NCBI GenBank assembly: GCA_021904315.1
Contig: CM038919.1
Span: forward strand, 19,709,666-19,773,665
Length of the DNA stretch: 64,000 bases
Source of the DNA: Sphagnum magellanicum
Taxonomy: Eukaryota; Streptophyta; Sphagnopsida; Sphagnales; Sphagnaceae
Direction: 5' to 3'
The notes under the pieces: model-generated
What the model saw: the letters and a program-made list of their open reading frames with translations, nothing else
What the model was told of the DNA's origin: nothing
Database searches by the model: none
Shown: positions 48,926 through 60,504 of the stretch, piece after piece
How positions within the stretch are numbered: the first letter of the stretch is position 1
Layout: every line of letters starts with the position of its first letter
Translations under genes and position numbers: made by a program

Positions 48926-51180
48926 ATCCATCTTTTTTTCTGACAAACCAAGGGCAGACAAGGGAAAAAAAAGAAGTGGGCAGAACTCTTTTGTACAGCC
49001 TACAATAACAGCCCATGTGCACATCTAATGTTGGGTGGGGGGGGAGGGGGCAGTTTTCTGTTGAGTTTGACACACCCCCCTATGCTGGAATGTCTGGCTC
49101 ACCCTTTTCTATTCTCCATGCAACCTATGATGGCTCATCAACCTTTGCCCCTTGGGAGATTCCTTTGGCAGTATTGAAGCCAATACGCCAAAGTTGAGCT
49201 TCTTTTCCTCTTTTGTGGTGAATTTGGAAAGGAATCAAGTTCCCCTATATATACCATCCCGTACCTTGGCAGCTTCAACACTAAATTATATTTATTTCAG
49301 AAATGTTGAAAATTTTCAAAAAAAAAAAAAGATTTCTAAACAACAATCTTTTTTGAAGGAATTTACAAAAAAAATAATTTTTTAATCTGTTTAAATACTC
49401 GTTGTCACATGGAATCTTCAATATAAAATAATTATTCAATAGTGAAATATTGAACTTGCCATGGTAATATAGTCATTGGTGAAAAATCCATAAGAGAATT
49501 CGGGTTACTTTCTTTCTCTCCAATTGGTAGAGTATGATTTGGGTTGGAATGGACCTCTCATGCTGATCTATCAAATCCTCTCAAAGTTGGATTTCTGTAG
49601 ATAAGTGATATATGTAAAATGATGTGTTCTTCTTAACTTCATTTGTTTCCAAATGCCCTAAAATGAGCTTTGAGATTGGTTTTTGAGGGAAATTTGCTAG
49701 CTCGTCGTAGCCATGGGAATCTATACCTTTGAACTTGTTTTCCTAGAAGTTGTGTGTCAACACTCAAGGTTTTACTACATTTTATGATTGACAATCACAA
49801 AAACAATCGTTTGACGACGTTTTGGTAACAATTCTTCTTGCCTTTTGGTCAATGTTTTGTGTCAAGAGGTGCTTAAGTTATATTGGCTAAAGCTGTTTTT
49901 ATGTGTTTAACACCTCTTTCTGTGCTCATCACCAAAATCAAGTTTGCAATCTAAATGAAATTCTTGACATTTTGAATTGGGTTGTGATAATTTGGACTTT
50001 TTTTGGGTTGTTGTTGGCCATTAGTTGATGTAGTTTGGTGAATCAGCTCCATTTTACATCATGTAATTGAGCACGAAGAGAATTGAAATGAAAAGAATCC
50101 ATTACAAAAAGAGGGAGAGGGGGGGGGGGGAGGATGTTTGGAAAAATGATTGCCATCAATCTCCAAAAAAAGGCAAAAATAACATGAAAAGAAATACATT
50201 TGTCATGTTAGGTTTTTGAAGACAAAAAGGAGTCTTCATTGCATGATGACCTCATCTTGGATTGTAGAATATTATTCTTGCAAATTAAATTGTGTCTATG
50301 GCCCCACCTTCAGTCAAATTTGTTGTTTGAATCACATGCAAATTCAACAACTCTCTCCAATTGTACCACAAAGACCCAACCAAATCAAGAGTGCCACTCA
50401 CTCAAACAAGCAAATTGTTGGTCCACTTACTTTGGTTACAATACATCTTTTGTTCAATTTGTTAATATAGAACCCCAAAAGTTTTTTTTTTTTTTTTCCT
50501 TTGTATCTTGTTTTTAATGGAAACAAGTCAAATGTTCAGTGGTTGTAATGACTTTCTAAATGCCAAACATGGTCTTCTTCATGCAAAATGTGTTGAAACT
50601 ATTATCATTGTGTTTTAAAAACTAAATTTGAACATTTTATACATGATATATCTTTAATCACACACAATCACCTTCTTTCTTTAGGCACTCATCATGCCTC
50701 CAACTAAAATTTTAGCATTTGAAAAAAGTTCACTTTGCATCCACTTTAATCCACTTTCATTTGAAAAAGCTCTAAACAATGAAAATGGTTTTCCTATTGC
50801 TGTGCAAAATTGTCATCCAAAAAAACAACCAACCGATGGATGGACGAGGTTCATTAAATGGACAATATATGGGTAAGGGAAAGGTTCTACATCAAATGGA
50901 CTAGAGAAAATTTCTTTTGTACCCAAAAGCATGTTGGGACTTGGGACAAACTATGGTGGTAGATGGTTCTACCAGTTTGGATACCTAACCCTAGCTTCAG
51001 AGATGGGTGTTGATGAGCATGGCCCAGATAGTTTTCTAGGATTTGGGAATGATTCATTTTTATTTTTTTGGGAAGAACTTCAAATTTTCCCTTGTCATTA
51101 GATTAGTTGATTAACCCCACATTGCACTTGGTCATGGTGTTGTATACTTAGTTGTTTGTTGGGGCTCCTTGACTCTTGTG
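48926..51180. other. gene-free stretch
   Basis: Mixed composition with a G-rich tract at 49035-49050 and poly-G at about 50120. The segment 49258-49320 (GTACCTTGGCAGCTT, AAATTATATTTAT) loosely resembles 36533-36600. A stretch around 50690-51050 has open frames and gene-like composition but no family I recognise. Confidence 0.45.
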
Positions 51181-51189
51181 TGTTCTTTT

Positions 51190-51824
51190 ATGCCCGTGGG
51201 TTTGACAGATCTTAGCAAACCCAGAACAGACAGATTTCGTGGTTTCCCTCAAGGCTTCTGGCAAGACCACCACCGTGAACGATCATCCAACTGGTGCATT
51301 GGTGGGTTCTAGTTCACCAGCACAGCCCGCATGTCCCTGGCTGGGTTCAAGATTCAAAAGTTCAACTTCGGACGACGATCTTTACACCTTGGGAGTCGCA
51401 AAGCACTGGGGGCTTGATTGGTTCATACAAATGCTCATTGGCTACCTTCCAATATTTAGCTACTGGAACTTGTGATCCTCCAGCCGGAATGCTGCAGCTC
51501 AATTCACACTACTACTACCCATGCCACAAACAAACAACGATGGAACCTCCAATGGATCCAAAGCATGCTGTCTGTCAGGAGCTTTTTGCCCTGGGAACAA
51601 AAGGGTCACGGGTGAACCTACTTGTAAACAACAGAGGTGCAAGCAAGCAAACAGTGCTATCGCTGAGAAGCATTCAAATGGATGTTGGAGATTGTATTAA
51701 CATTCAGACACCCCACCCCCGCCCACTCCAAGGAAATTACATCCAAATTTCAACACCATCTGTGAAGCAGCAGAAAATTGTGCTCGGTCAGACTGCCATC
51801 TTCATCAAAGGTTGTTCCATGTAA
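51190..51824 (+). pseudogene. gene-like segment, product not recognised
   Basis: GC is higher than in the flanks. After a pyrimidine-poor but AG-ending site near 51210, one frame reads ILANPEQTDFVVSLKASGK and continues to 51475; a second frame, open from 51294 to 51824, ends with SVKQQKIVLGQTAIFIKG. The overlap of two long frames makes it likely that a frame change joins them and that this is a broken exon set of a host gene. I cannot name the family. The 3' flank to about 52090 also has gene-like composition. Confidence 0.3.
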
Positions 51825-51829
51825 GGTAA

Positions 51830-53840
51830 CGCCTGAGATTGCGGGCATTACCATACCAAAGCAAGGGCCCATGTGAGGTGGAGCTGAGGCGGTCCCAATT
51901 CTGATAATGCCCATGACAAAGGGAGTTACACAATGTAAAAAATCAATGATTTTAAATTCTTCTTCCTGTGATACCCAATGGGTTTCCAGCAAGTGCATTA
52001 AAATGGGATGTGAGTTCTTACATCTGAGGAGCATTCCTCCAAATGTATTACAAATCTTTTCAGAGTTTAACACTTACACGAGGCCAGTGTAAATATCTGC
52101 CAAATACACTTATGCAGCCCTGTGTAAATGTTTTGAGTTGTGGAAGTGTAAATACTAAAACTATTCATAGAGTCATAAAGTCACTCTGTTCTTTGTCCTC
52201 CTTTCACCCCCGAACCCTCCTTTCAGTGATAACCATAAAGGAAGGAAATTTTATTAAATCTGGGAATGAAATGCAGAAAGTCAGCATTTAATACACAAGT
52301 TCAAGACTAAGTTTATAGTAGCTTTCAAAATAGGAGGAGTGAAAATACATGCAGCAACAGTGAAGGCGCTAAAGAAAAAGGAAAGACAGGGTGAAACTCA
52401 GTTTACCGCAAAAACTGAGGTCCCCCACCCTTGAATGCTAATTTTTTTTTTGCGGGGTAGGTTTTGTTTTTTTTGAATTTTTCACCCTTTTTATGATCAC
52501 ATTCAGCGTTCTAGTGTTGTTTTCCTTTATTATATACCTTTAATGACCATACCTTCTTGCAAAGTCATATTAATTAATTGTGGGTACATATTTTGATGGT
52601 CTTTTTTTTTTGCAGTGGGCCATTTAGTTGACTTATCATTAAAAAAAACATTATGAAGTCTCCCCTCCTCAAGTATAAATCATATTTTTACATTTTTTTA
52701 CATCTATTTAATTTTACACATACACTTAGAGTGTAAGTCCCAAACCATTTACATGCACAACACTGGTTTTTACATTGGTAGAATTTTAATAGGACTTGTA
52801 TCCTTTTGTATTCCTTCTCATTTCCTCCTCACAATGGTTTTCTAAAACAACAATAAACTTTTAAACTAGTTTTGTGATGTCAAAAAGTGTGAGTTTTTCT
52901 CAAAAAGATTCCCAAGAAATACATTGTTGTTGTTACAATTTTTATGTGTAGGGTAAAGCTTCATGGTGGACCTAGGACAAGTCCAACAATGCATTTGTGG
53001 AAATGTCCTTCACTAGTGAACTTTACCCATAGTAGAGCACAATGTGAAATCGCATTTGGGATATGTCTTTCACTCGTGAGGTTTACTTGTAATAAAGCAC
53101 AAGGTGAGAGTTATCACGAACCTAAACATATGTAGCTGGGCAGGGTTCATATCAGTGTTGGGTGATTATTAAAACCAATGTTGTCCAGATATGAAGGCTA
53201 GATATGAAGTTTTGAGGTTTTGCCTAGGTTATCAATATGGCATTTTTAATTTAAAAATTGATAGAAGAATATGCATTAAAAAAGATTAGTAATACATTTG
53301 TAATAGTGGATTTATTTTTTTCAATTTTTTTCATTTGATGGATATGGATTTGTCAAAATTTTAGGATAATTACAAGATATGTACAAAGGTTAAGAAAAAA
53401 ATTTAGATGTTTGACACTAATTTTTGCAATCACACATTTGCTTTACAAGAACATATTTTTTTGCAAAACTAATAAACTTGTGGAAAAGTTGAACCCTGAT
53501 TCTTTAAAGAACTTTGCCCAATACAACACAAGCTTCTTACTCTAACCACACCCCACCTAAAACACAAAAACATCCAACCCCACACAACATGACTAAAAGT
53601 TATCATCCTTGTTGTCAATGAACTCCAAAAGTAAAATCAACACGAACACAAAGACTAAGTTTTTTCAAATTTCAAATTCCAACAATATTAATTAAACAGA
53701 ATAACAACAAAAATATTTGTGATCTCATCTTGACAAACCTAATCATAATCCAACTTCAATTTTTCAAAATAATTTGATACTTCAATCAAATCATAATGTT
53801 CTTCAACCAATAAAATATCAACTTTCATAAAATTTGTCAA
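51830..53840. other. gene-free stretch with a 61-bp tandem repeat
   Basis: A two-copy repeat lies at 52991-53112 with a 61-bp period, sharing GCATTTG, ATGTC, TTCACT, GTGA and GAGCACAA/AAGCACAA. At 53153 CAGTGTTGGGTGATTATT could be a hAT-type terminus related to the transposase relic on the right, but no partner end was found. The rest is AT-rich. Confidence 0.45.
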
Positions 53841-53844
53841 ATTC

Positions 53845-55290
53845 TTATGTTGCAAACAATTCAAATGAGGATTATTACGCTAGTTTTTCACCACAGTGAT
53901 GATGCAATAAAATTTTTCCACCTATAACTTACAATGCCTTAGAGCTATCAACACATGAACAAGATTGAACACACATTTAGTTTCAATCAACTTTAATCTT
54001 GAAATACACAAGATTTGTTTGGCAAAGAAACTAACATTTGGAAGTTGACCTTTTTGAATTCACCACCAAGATAGGGGATTAAAACATGTAGCAAGAATTA
54101 CAGATAACCTCTTGAACAAATATTATTCCCCAACAACAACTGCATATGAAGCCTTTTCCACAAATGTGCCAACACCAAAGATTTTATTGTCTTATTCAAT
54201 AAACTGATCAAATCCAACAATTATTGTTATACATGCTTAGATAGTAGGGTTTAGTACTTCAAAGACTGTCATTAAAAGAGGGATACTGCATTTGCATCAT
54301 ACTCAAAAGCAAGATGAATACAATCCCAATCCCCATGTTCCACATAGTTTTCCACAAGTTGTAAAAACTTGAAACAAGGATCAAACATAATGGCAAACAT
54401 ATTTTGAATATGATGTGGATGATATACTTTCAAAAATTATGAAAAAGGTTGATCATCTTAACAACTTCAGCTCACATGAAATTTTGAAGACCCTCTTAGC
54501 ATCAAAGAAATCAAGAAAATTAATAACATCAATAGCATGTCTCATCTCAACTTTCAAAGTCAATGTAAAATTGATAGATGTAATGAGAACACTTAAGCAT
54601 TATATAATAGCCAATGACCTCCTAACTAGTTCATCACACAAGTAGTGATAATGCGGTTCAAAACATTTGTGAGTGTTTTCACAATTACCCAAACTTCAAC
54701 CTTAAGAATTTTTTGCTACAAAATAATTGCTCTTTGTTGCCCACAACACAAGATAATGGCCTCTTTAAATTCTAGTGTCTCTTCAAATAATAATCACCTT
54801 ATCGACAAATTTGGTTTTCATTAGGGTTTTGAGTTTTTGAGGTTGCAACCCTCTTTCAACACATGCCTTTTCCCATTCATGCCTTCCTTTTCTGATTTTT
54901 TTATTCATGTGATTATCTTCTATAAATTGCCATAGGTAGCCTTCACATTGACATGTTTTAAACTTGTAGCCACATTTTTATCATTACTAACATATTAGTA
55001 GGCTCCAAGCATGATGTGACCAAAACACATCCCTTTGTAAACACGTTGAAATTTCAAAGGGACAATCAATAATGTAACATAATGTTGTTGCCATAAACAT
55101 TAGGTTGTTGATTTTATATTTCACAAAAGTAATCACATAATGCATCAAACCATATTTTCCAAATAAAATATGCAACTGCCTAGCCATGAAAAGCCTTGTG
55201 GTTTCATGAACTTCAAATAAACCAACACTAGCATACATAGGGGTCCAAAAATCATTCAAATAATTAATTACCAAGCATTACAACGAAATT
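53845..55290 (-). mobile_element. hAT-superfamily transposase relic
   Basis: Read from right to left on the minus strand, the region encodes LNDFWTPMYASVGLFEVHET, MARQLHILFGKYGL, VKYKINNLMFMATTL (55274-54987), then KGRHEWEKACVERGLQPQKL (about 54890), CSIPLLMTVFEVLNP (about 54250), and the C-terminal dimerisation region CFNPLSWW, GQLPNVSFFAKQILCI, VFNLVHVLIALRHC and IITVVKN up to about 53845. This is the order in hAT transposases (WxPKHVTIGLFE, KGRQEWEKAC, dimerisation domain with LPNVSxxAKQIL). The part upstream of 55290, including the BED finger, is missing. Many stops and frame changes are present. Confidence 0.9.
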
Positions 55291-55366
55291 CATATGTGTA
55301 ACCCAAATGATTTCATTGGATTTCAAATGTATTCACTAATCCCACTAAACAAGATTAGCACCCACA

Positions 55367-57748
55367 TTTTGTAATAGTGAAAGCAAATGTCATTACAAGA
55401 AATATTGTATTATATAACCATCCAATTTGCGACTACATGCGACTGTCCATCATTTGCAACTATGTTTTATAATTTTTACAACTAATAACCATCTTTTTAA
55501 TTTTCTTATTATTTTTGCAACTATGATGTGATTACTATATTGCACATCCCTCCATATTAACTAAGTTTTTCGATTATTCGTCCAAGAATAGGCCCTTATG
55601 TTCATTTAGTCACAAATTTGGTTGTAGTTTGGTTACTTTTGCAATGTGCCCATACATTTAATGTACATTAAGATGTTTTTGACTACATTAAAAATATATT
55701 TAACATGTAACAAAACTACATGAAGTGTATATTAAAACGTATTTAAATATATTTAACCTATATTCAACGCATGTTGAACTCATATTATTTCATACTATGA
55801 ACATATTAAAAAAAAAAATTTCACCTTGATTTCATATTATGGTTTTTTTACAAATATACCATGTTTATTTTGATGTATAATTAAATTATAGTGGTAAGGT
55901 CATATTAAGATGACATAATCTTAATTTCAAACTAATATTCATTATTCATAAAATAGTAATATCAAAAAATTGATTAAATAATGTAAAATATGGAATAATA
56001 ATTAACTAAATAAATATGATTTTAATGAATCAATCATTTAGTTTTATAATTTATTCTTGAATAGTTTATTAATAATAATTGATCAACTAATACACATAAT
56101 TAATTAATTATAAGAATTTAAAAAAAAAATGATGTATTCTTTATTTCATCATTTAATAGTGACTAATCAATAAATAATTTAAAAAAATTTAATTAGTATT
56201 TTAATCTCTTTATTTAACCAATTAAATATTTTAGCAATTAATATTCAATATTTACTGATTTATTTGACAAGTTTTTCATTTCAAGTTATTAATCAAACTA
56301 CAAATTATAAAAAAATAATTAATAAGTTAATTATTAATTCATTAATTTTCATTTAATTATTTGATCATTAATATTTACTAATCAAGAGATATGGTAAATA
56401 AAAAATAAATATTACTTAATTAATATTTATTTAGATTATAAAAATTAATAAATATTTATTTATTTATATTATAAAATATTAATTAAAATTTCCCAAATTC
56501 AAATACTTAGTTATTTAAAAATGATTAATTAAATTTATTTTCCATTTAATTCATAACTTCCGAATTAATAACTAATGTTTATTGATCAGTTCAGAATTTA
56601 TTAAAATTTAATTAACACTTCAATTAGTTATTCAATTAATTATCTCATAATCCATATTTACTAATCAAGAGTTATGGTAAATAGATAATAAATAATAACT
56701 AATTAATAGTTATGTAGCTTATAAAATATTAATTAAAATATCAAAAATTCGATTATCTAGTTATTTTAATGATTCATTAAATCGATTTCCTATTTAATTC
56801 ATAAGTTTAGAATTAATAATTAATTTTTATTAATTAGTTAAAAATTTATCAAAAGTTCATTAATACTTCGGTTAATTATCTAATAATTCATATTTACTAC
56901 TCAAAAGTTATAGTAAATAGATAATAAATATTAGTTTATTAATAATTTTTGTAGCTTATATAAGATTAATTAAAATTTCACAAATTCAATTATCTAGTTA
57001 TTTATTAATGATTAATTAATTAAATTGATTTCCTATTTAGTTCATAAGTTCAGAATTAATAATTTAATAATTGGTTTAAGTTTTATTAAAAGTTAATGAA
57101 TACTTTAGTTAATAATTTAAATGATATTTATCGATTAAATAACTTGATAACTTAATAATATAATATATAATATTCAATATTTATTATTATTTAATAATTA
57201 AATATATAAGATAGTTAATCATTTATTTATTTATTTATTTGTTCAATTAGTTGATAACTAAAACTTAAAAGGTTAAGTTTCAAAAATTAAAGTTATTAGT
57301 AATAATAGTTTTATTAAATTTAGAATTAAAATAATGACTAGTTAATTAATTTCATAAAATAATTACATATTGTTGATGAATTATGATTATGAATTAATTG
57401 ATTAGTTAGTGAAAAAAATGAAATAAAAGTGAATGTTAGTTTCAGAATTAAATAATTAAAAAATGGTAGGTAATTATAGGTAGGTTTGTAAGTGGGTAGG
57501 TAGGTAGGTAGGTAATTAATTAATGGTTAATTGATTTATGAGCTACTTAATTAGTTTCCTTTTTACTTATTTAATTATATAGTTATGTAGTTTACAAAAC
57601 AAAACACAAGCACAGAGCATATGGGCTAAATTTTTTAGTTATAACTCAATTTGCAACTAAGGTGCAACTACAAAATTTAACCGATATGTGTTGTCTTTTT
57701 TCTCATCTTGGTAACTATATAACAAAGGTGCCTTTCACTATTACAAAA
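55367..57748. mobile_element. AT-rich block bounded by 17-bp inverted repeats
   Basis: TTTTGTAATAGTGAAAG at 55367-55383 recurs as its exact complement at 57732-57748. Just inside both ends lie several GCAACTA/GCGACTA motifs (left 55428-55525, right 57650-57715), like subterminal repeats of a DNA transposon. The interior is extremely AT-rich, with no coding sequence and a tandem array (see 56370-57120). Read outward, the right boundary is CACTATTACAAAA, so an alternative is that the two boundaries are ends of separate CACTA-like elements that face away from each other. It abuts the truncated start of the hAT relic. Confidence 0.55.
56370..57120 (+). repeat. AT-rich tandem array, ~235-285-bp units
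   Basis: Three diverged units are anchored on TATTTACTAATCAAGAGATA (about 56372), TATTTACTAATCAAGAGTTA (about 56655) and TATTTACTACTCAAAAGTTA (about 56890). Each continues with a TAATTAAAAT block, a TTATCTAGTTATT-like block and a CCTATTTAATTCATAAGTT-like block. A diverged part-unit precedes the first. Confidence 0.75.
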
Positions 57749-57759
57749 CATAGTTTTTT

Positions 57760-58680
57760 AAGAGGTTCAAATTGATTAATTTGTCATTTTGATTAAAGGC
57801 TAGGGCTTGAATGACACATATATTTATCCTAGGGGGGGACATTACTCAAAAAAATTAAAAAATATGTGAATAAAAATATAGGGTGCAATATATTGGTTGT
57901 GACGTAAAAGTTATAAGTTAATTATTTAAAAATAGGGTGATATATATTTTGAAAATCATATTATAATAAATATAAGGTATGTGTAAATATGTAATATTAA
58001 TTTTTTAAAATAAAAAAATAGCATGTGTAGTATAAAATAAATGTATTAGTTATTAGTAGGTTCAATTATTATGAAATAATGTTGATTAATTATTTTTTGA
58101 TTGTATATGATGCTTATAGGGTCAATAAATTAATTGAAGCAAAACTAGGTTTAGGACATTTAAGTGAACATGGAAAAAAACCATTTAAAAATTTAAGTTT
58201 GACATTTTTGACAATTAAGGTTTTAGACTTTAGGGTTACAAGGAGGTGGCGGCGATGTCTTCTAGTAAAAGAACCTTGTTTCTTTTTTTTGAAGGTTCAA
58301 ACACATGTTTGTACATTTTGTTTCTTCAACATGGTTGGAAGGATTTTTGTGGTCAAACAAATTTTGAATTTATGTTTCAAGGAGCACGCAAGCAAAGGCA
58401 AGCAAGTAGTCAAGGGTGAGCAAGGGCAAGCAAACAAACAAACAATCTTAATTTTTTTCATTTGCAATGGTTTTGAGATTTGATTTTTGGGCTAAAGGTT
58501 AGATTCTTGAGATTTTTGAGCCGAAAGAAGCAAGATGTTTTCCAAGCAACATTTTCCAAGTTTCTCCTTCACCTATATTCTATTCTTTCAAGGGATGTGT
58601 GTGTTTGTGTGTGTATCAAAGGCAAGCTTCAGGATCTTGCCAAGGAAACAAATCTTCAAGTGTAGTCTAGTGTAATAAAC
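57760..58680. other. gene-free stretch
   Basis: AT-rich to 58200, then more balanced. A 134-codon open frame at 58079-58483 ends in a lysine/glutamine-rich segment from an AGCAAGGGCAAGCAAACAAA-type simple repeat; no family is recognised. A (GT)n-like stretch lies at about 58595-58615. Confidence 0.45.
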
Positions 58681-58689
58681 ATGTTAAGG

Positions 58690-58860
58690 TTGAGGCTAAT
58701 GACCACACCACCACTTGGACAACCATCACCAGTGCTGGTATTTTAAGGAATCATCTAAAGGATGTCATGAATGATTTGCAAATGCTTCGACAAAGCGTGA
58801 TGGACAACCACAAAGACGCCATTGAACAATTTGAACTTTCACGCACTTTCAAAGGTAATT
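58690..58860 (+). pseudogene. syntaxin (SYP1-type Qa-SNARE) fragment
   Basis: One frame reads WTTITSAGILRNHLKDVMND followed by LQMLRQSVMDNHKDAIEQ. Plant SYP1 syntaxins, such as the cytokinesis syntaxin KNOLLE, have at this place a stretch of the form TSxxTxGLRKKLKxxMxxFQ then LRQKMMxEYKETVERRYF. The match covers the end of the Habc domain only. The RRYF motif, the SNARE helix and the membrane anchor are not found nearby, so this is at best an isolated exon fragment. Confidence 0.4.
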
Positions 58861-59628
58861 TTTGTAGCAAAGTTGAGAGAATGAAATTACATTTACAATG
58901 GTGGCAATGGCATATTGTTGTTGTTTTCAGAAAGTGGTTTGAAGGCGAATAGAGGGAAGAATGTGAGTAGTAAATAACTTAGGCTTATTAGTAGTAGGAG
59001 CTCATTCATTAATGGTTATTCTTTCAAATATGAATGTTTGTGCATGCAGGCAGTTAAGCCCAAAATGCCTTTTTTTAAGAAACAACTTTAGAAGGAGGTG
59101 CATTCCATGTTTGTGATTACAAAAACTAGCAAAATTTTAACTAACTCCGATGATGCGATTTTGGAATATGTGCTTTATCTCTTGATTAATTACCTGATTT
59201 TCTAGTTCATTTATTGTTTATTTATTTCTACCCCATCTCCTCCACTAGCTTGCTTTCCAGTAACATTCCAATTAATCAAAGACCCTTTTGGGGATCAAGT
59301 TGTTGTTGGTGACAATTCAAGGAAAAAACCAATTGAGAAGTGTTTACAACTTTGCAAAATTCCTCTTGACCTAACCATTGCATGTAGGGCGAGCTTTTGA
59401 TCAACTGCATGTGTTCTTCATCACAACCAATTCGTCCTCAATAGATAGCAAGGTTCAAGGAGGAGGAGGAGAGATTTGAAATGGAGCAGTTCAGTGTACC
59501 TATTTGAAGATCATGACAACACCAACAACAAATCATCAATGTAGCATTGGAAGCTTTGGGTGAGCAATTGGCTAGAGAAGGAGCAAGCTGCAATAACAGT
59601 AGCAACAATAGGCGAAGATCAAACCTGG

Positions 59629-59790
59629 CTGCTTCCTAGTTTTTATTTCCACCCCAGAGTTAAAGAGGTTGTCAACTATTACTTGGCCTAGAAAGTATGT
59701 AACAACAACTTCAACGTGCATGCCATAGCCGAAGTAAACTTCAACAAATGCGAGCCTTGTGACCTCCCTAACAAGAAGTTCTCTCGTTAA
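59629..59790 (+). pseudogene. NAC-domain transcription factor fragment
   Basis: The frame reads LLPSFYFHPRVKEVVNYYL, an in-frame stop, then KVCNNNFNVHAIAEVNFNK and CEPCDLPNKKFSR. These correspond to NAC subdomains A and B (LPPGFRFHPTDEELVxYYLxxKV then AIAEVDLNKCEPWDLP). The canonical PGFRFHPTDEE is changed to PSFYFHPRVKE, a stop interrupts the helix, and the frame ends before subdomain C. It is a dead fragment of a host transcription-factor gene. Confidence 0.85.
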
Positions 59791-60504
59791 GAAACTCAAG
59801 TTCTTTCTTTTGTTTTTTCTTTCAAATATACAAACCCAAAAACCACCTACAGATCATCTACAAGCCCAGAATGCTACTCATTTTGTCATGCTTTCTAGAC
59901 ACAAGATCTAAGAATTAACAAACAATCCAACATCAATGAAAAAACTTGTTGTGATTTGGACATAAACAAACATCAACGCCCTGAGTTGTGCTTAGACTTT
60001 GTCTGCATGCACCTTTTAGTTGAACCTAGAGAATCAATCAAAGTTGCAAGACTTGAGGAAGAAATGAGCCTTGAATCATATTTCCTTCAAGATTCAGCTC
60101 CATGAATCCTTTTTGTAGGCTTGATTGTAGAGGTTGGGAAGTAACAACAAAAGAAATTGGGATGCAGCCTAAACCCAAAAAAACCTGATTTGAGCAGATA
60201 TGATGTTCTATGTATCACACAAACATTGTGTGATGGGGTGCTTAGGGATCAATTGCCACCCAACTTGTTTCAATATAATAGTTCAACAAATTTGGACTTC
60301 TTGATGATACCATTCAAAATTGGCTTGCCTACATTTGTTTTGTGTTCATATTGGCTATGCTAGTCGAATTGATTACTTGGGGTTGACATTTGATGATGGC
60401 ACATAAATTAGCAATCAAGTGGGAGATTTTGGAAGTTGTAAATAGTAGGTGATAACTTTTGGTGACCAAGAGAGTTGAAGTTGTTTTTGCAACACTTAAA
60501 CAAA

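Noticed and set aside
60157-60363. 68-codon frame between the NAC and ArfGAP fragments as another captured gene
   Set aside because: No recognisable motif; it might be captured sequence but nothing supports a product.
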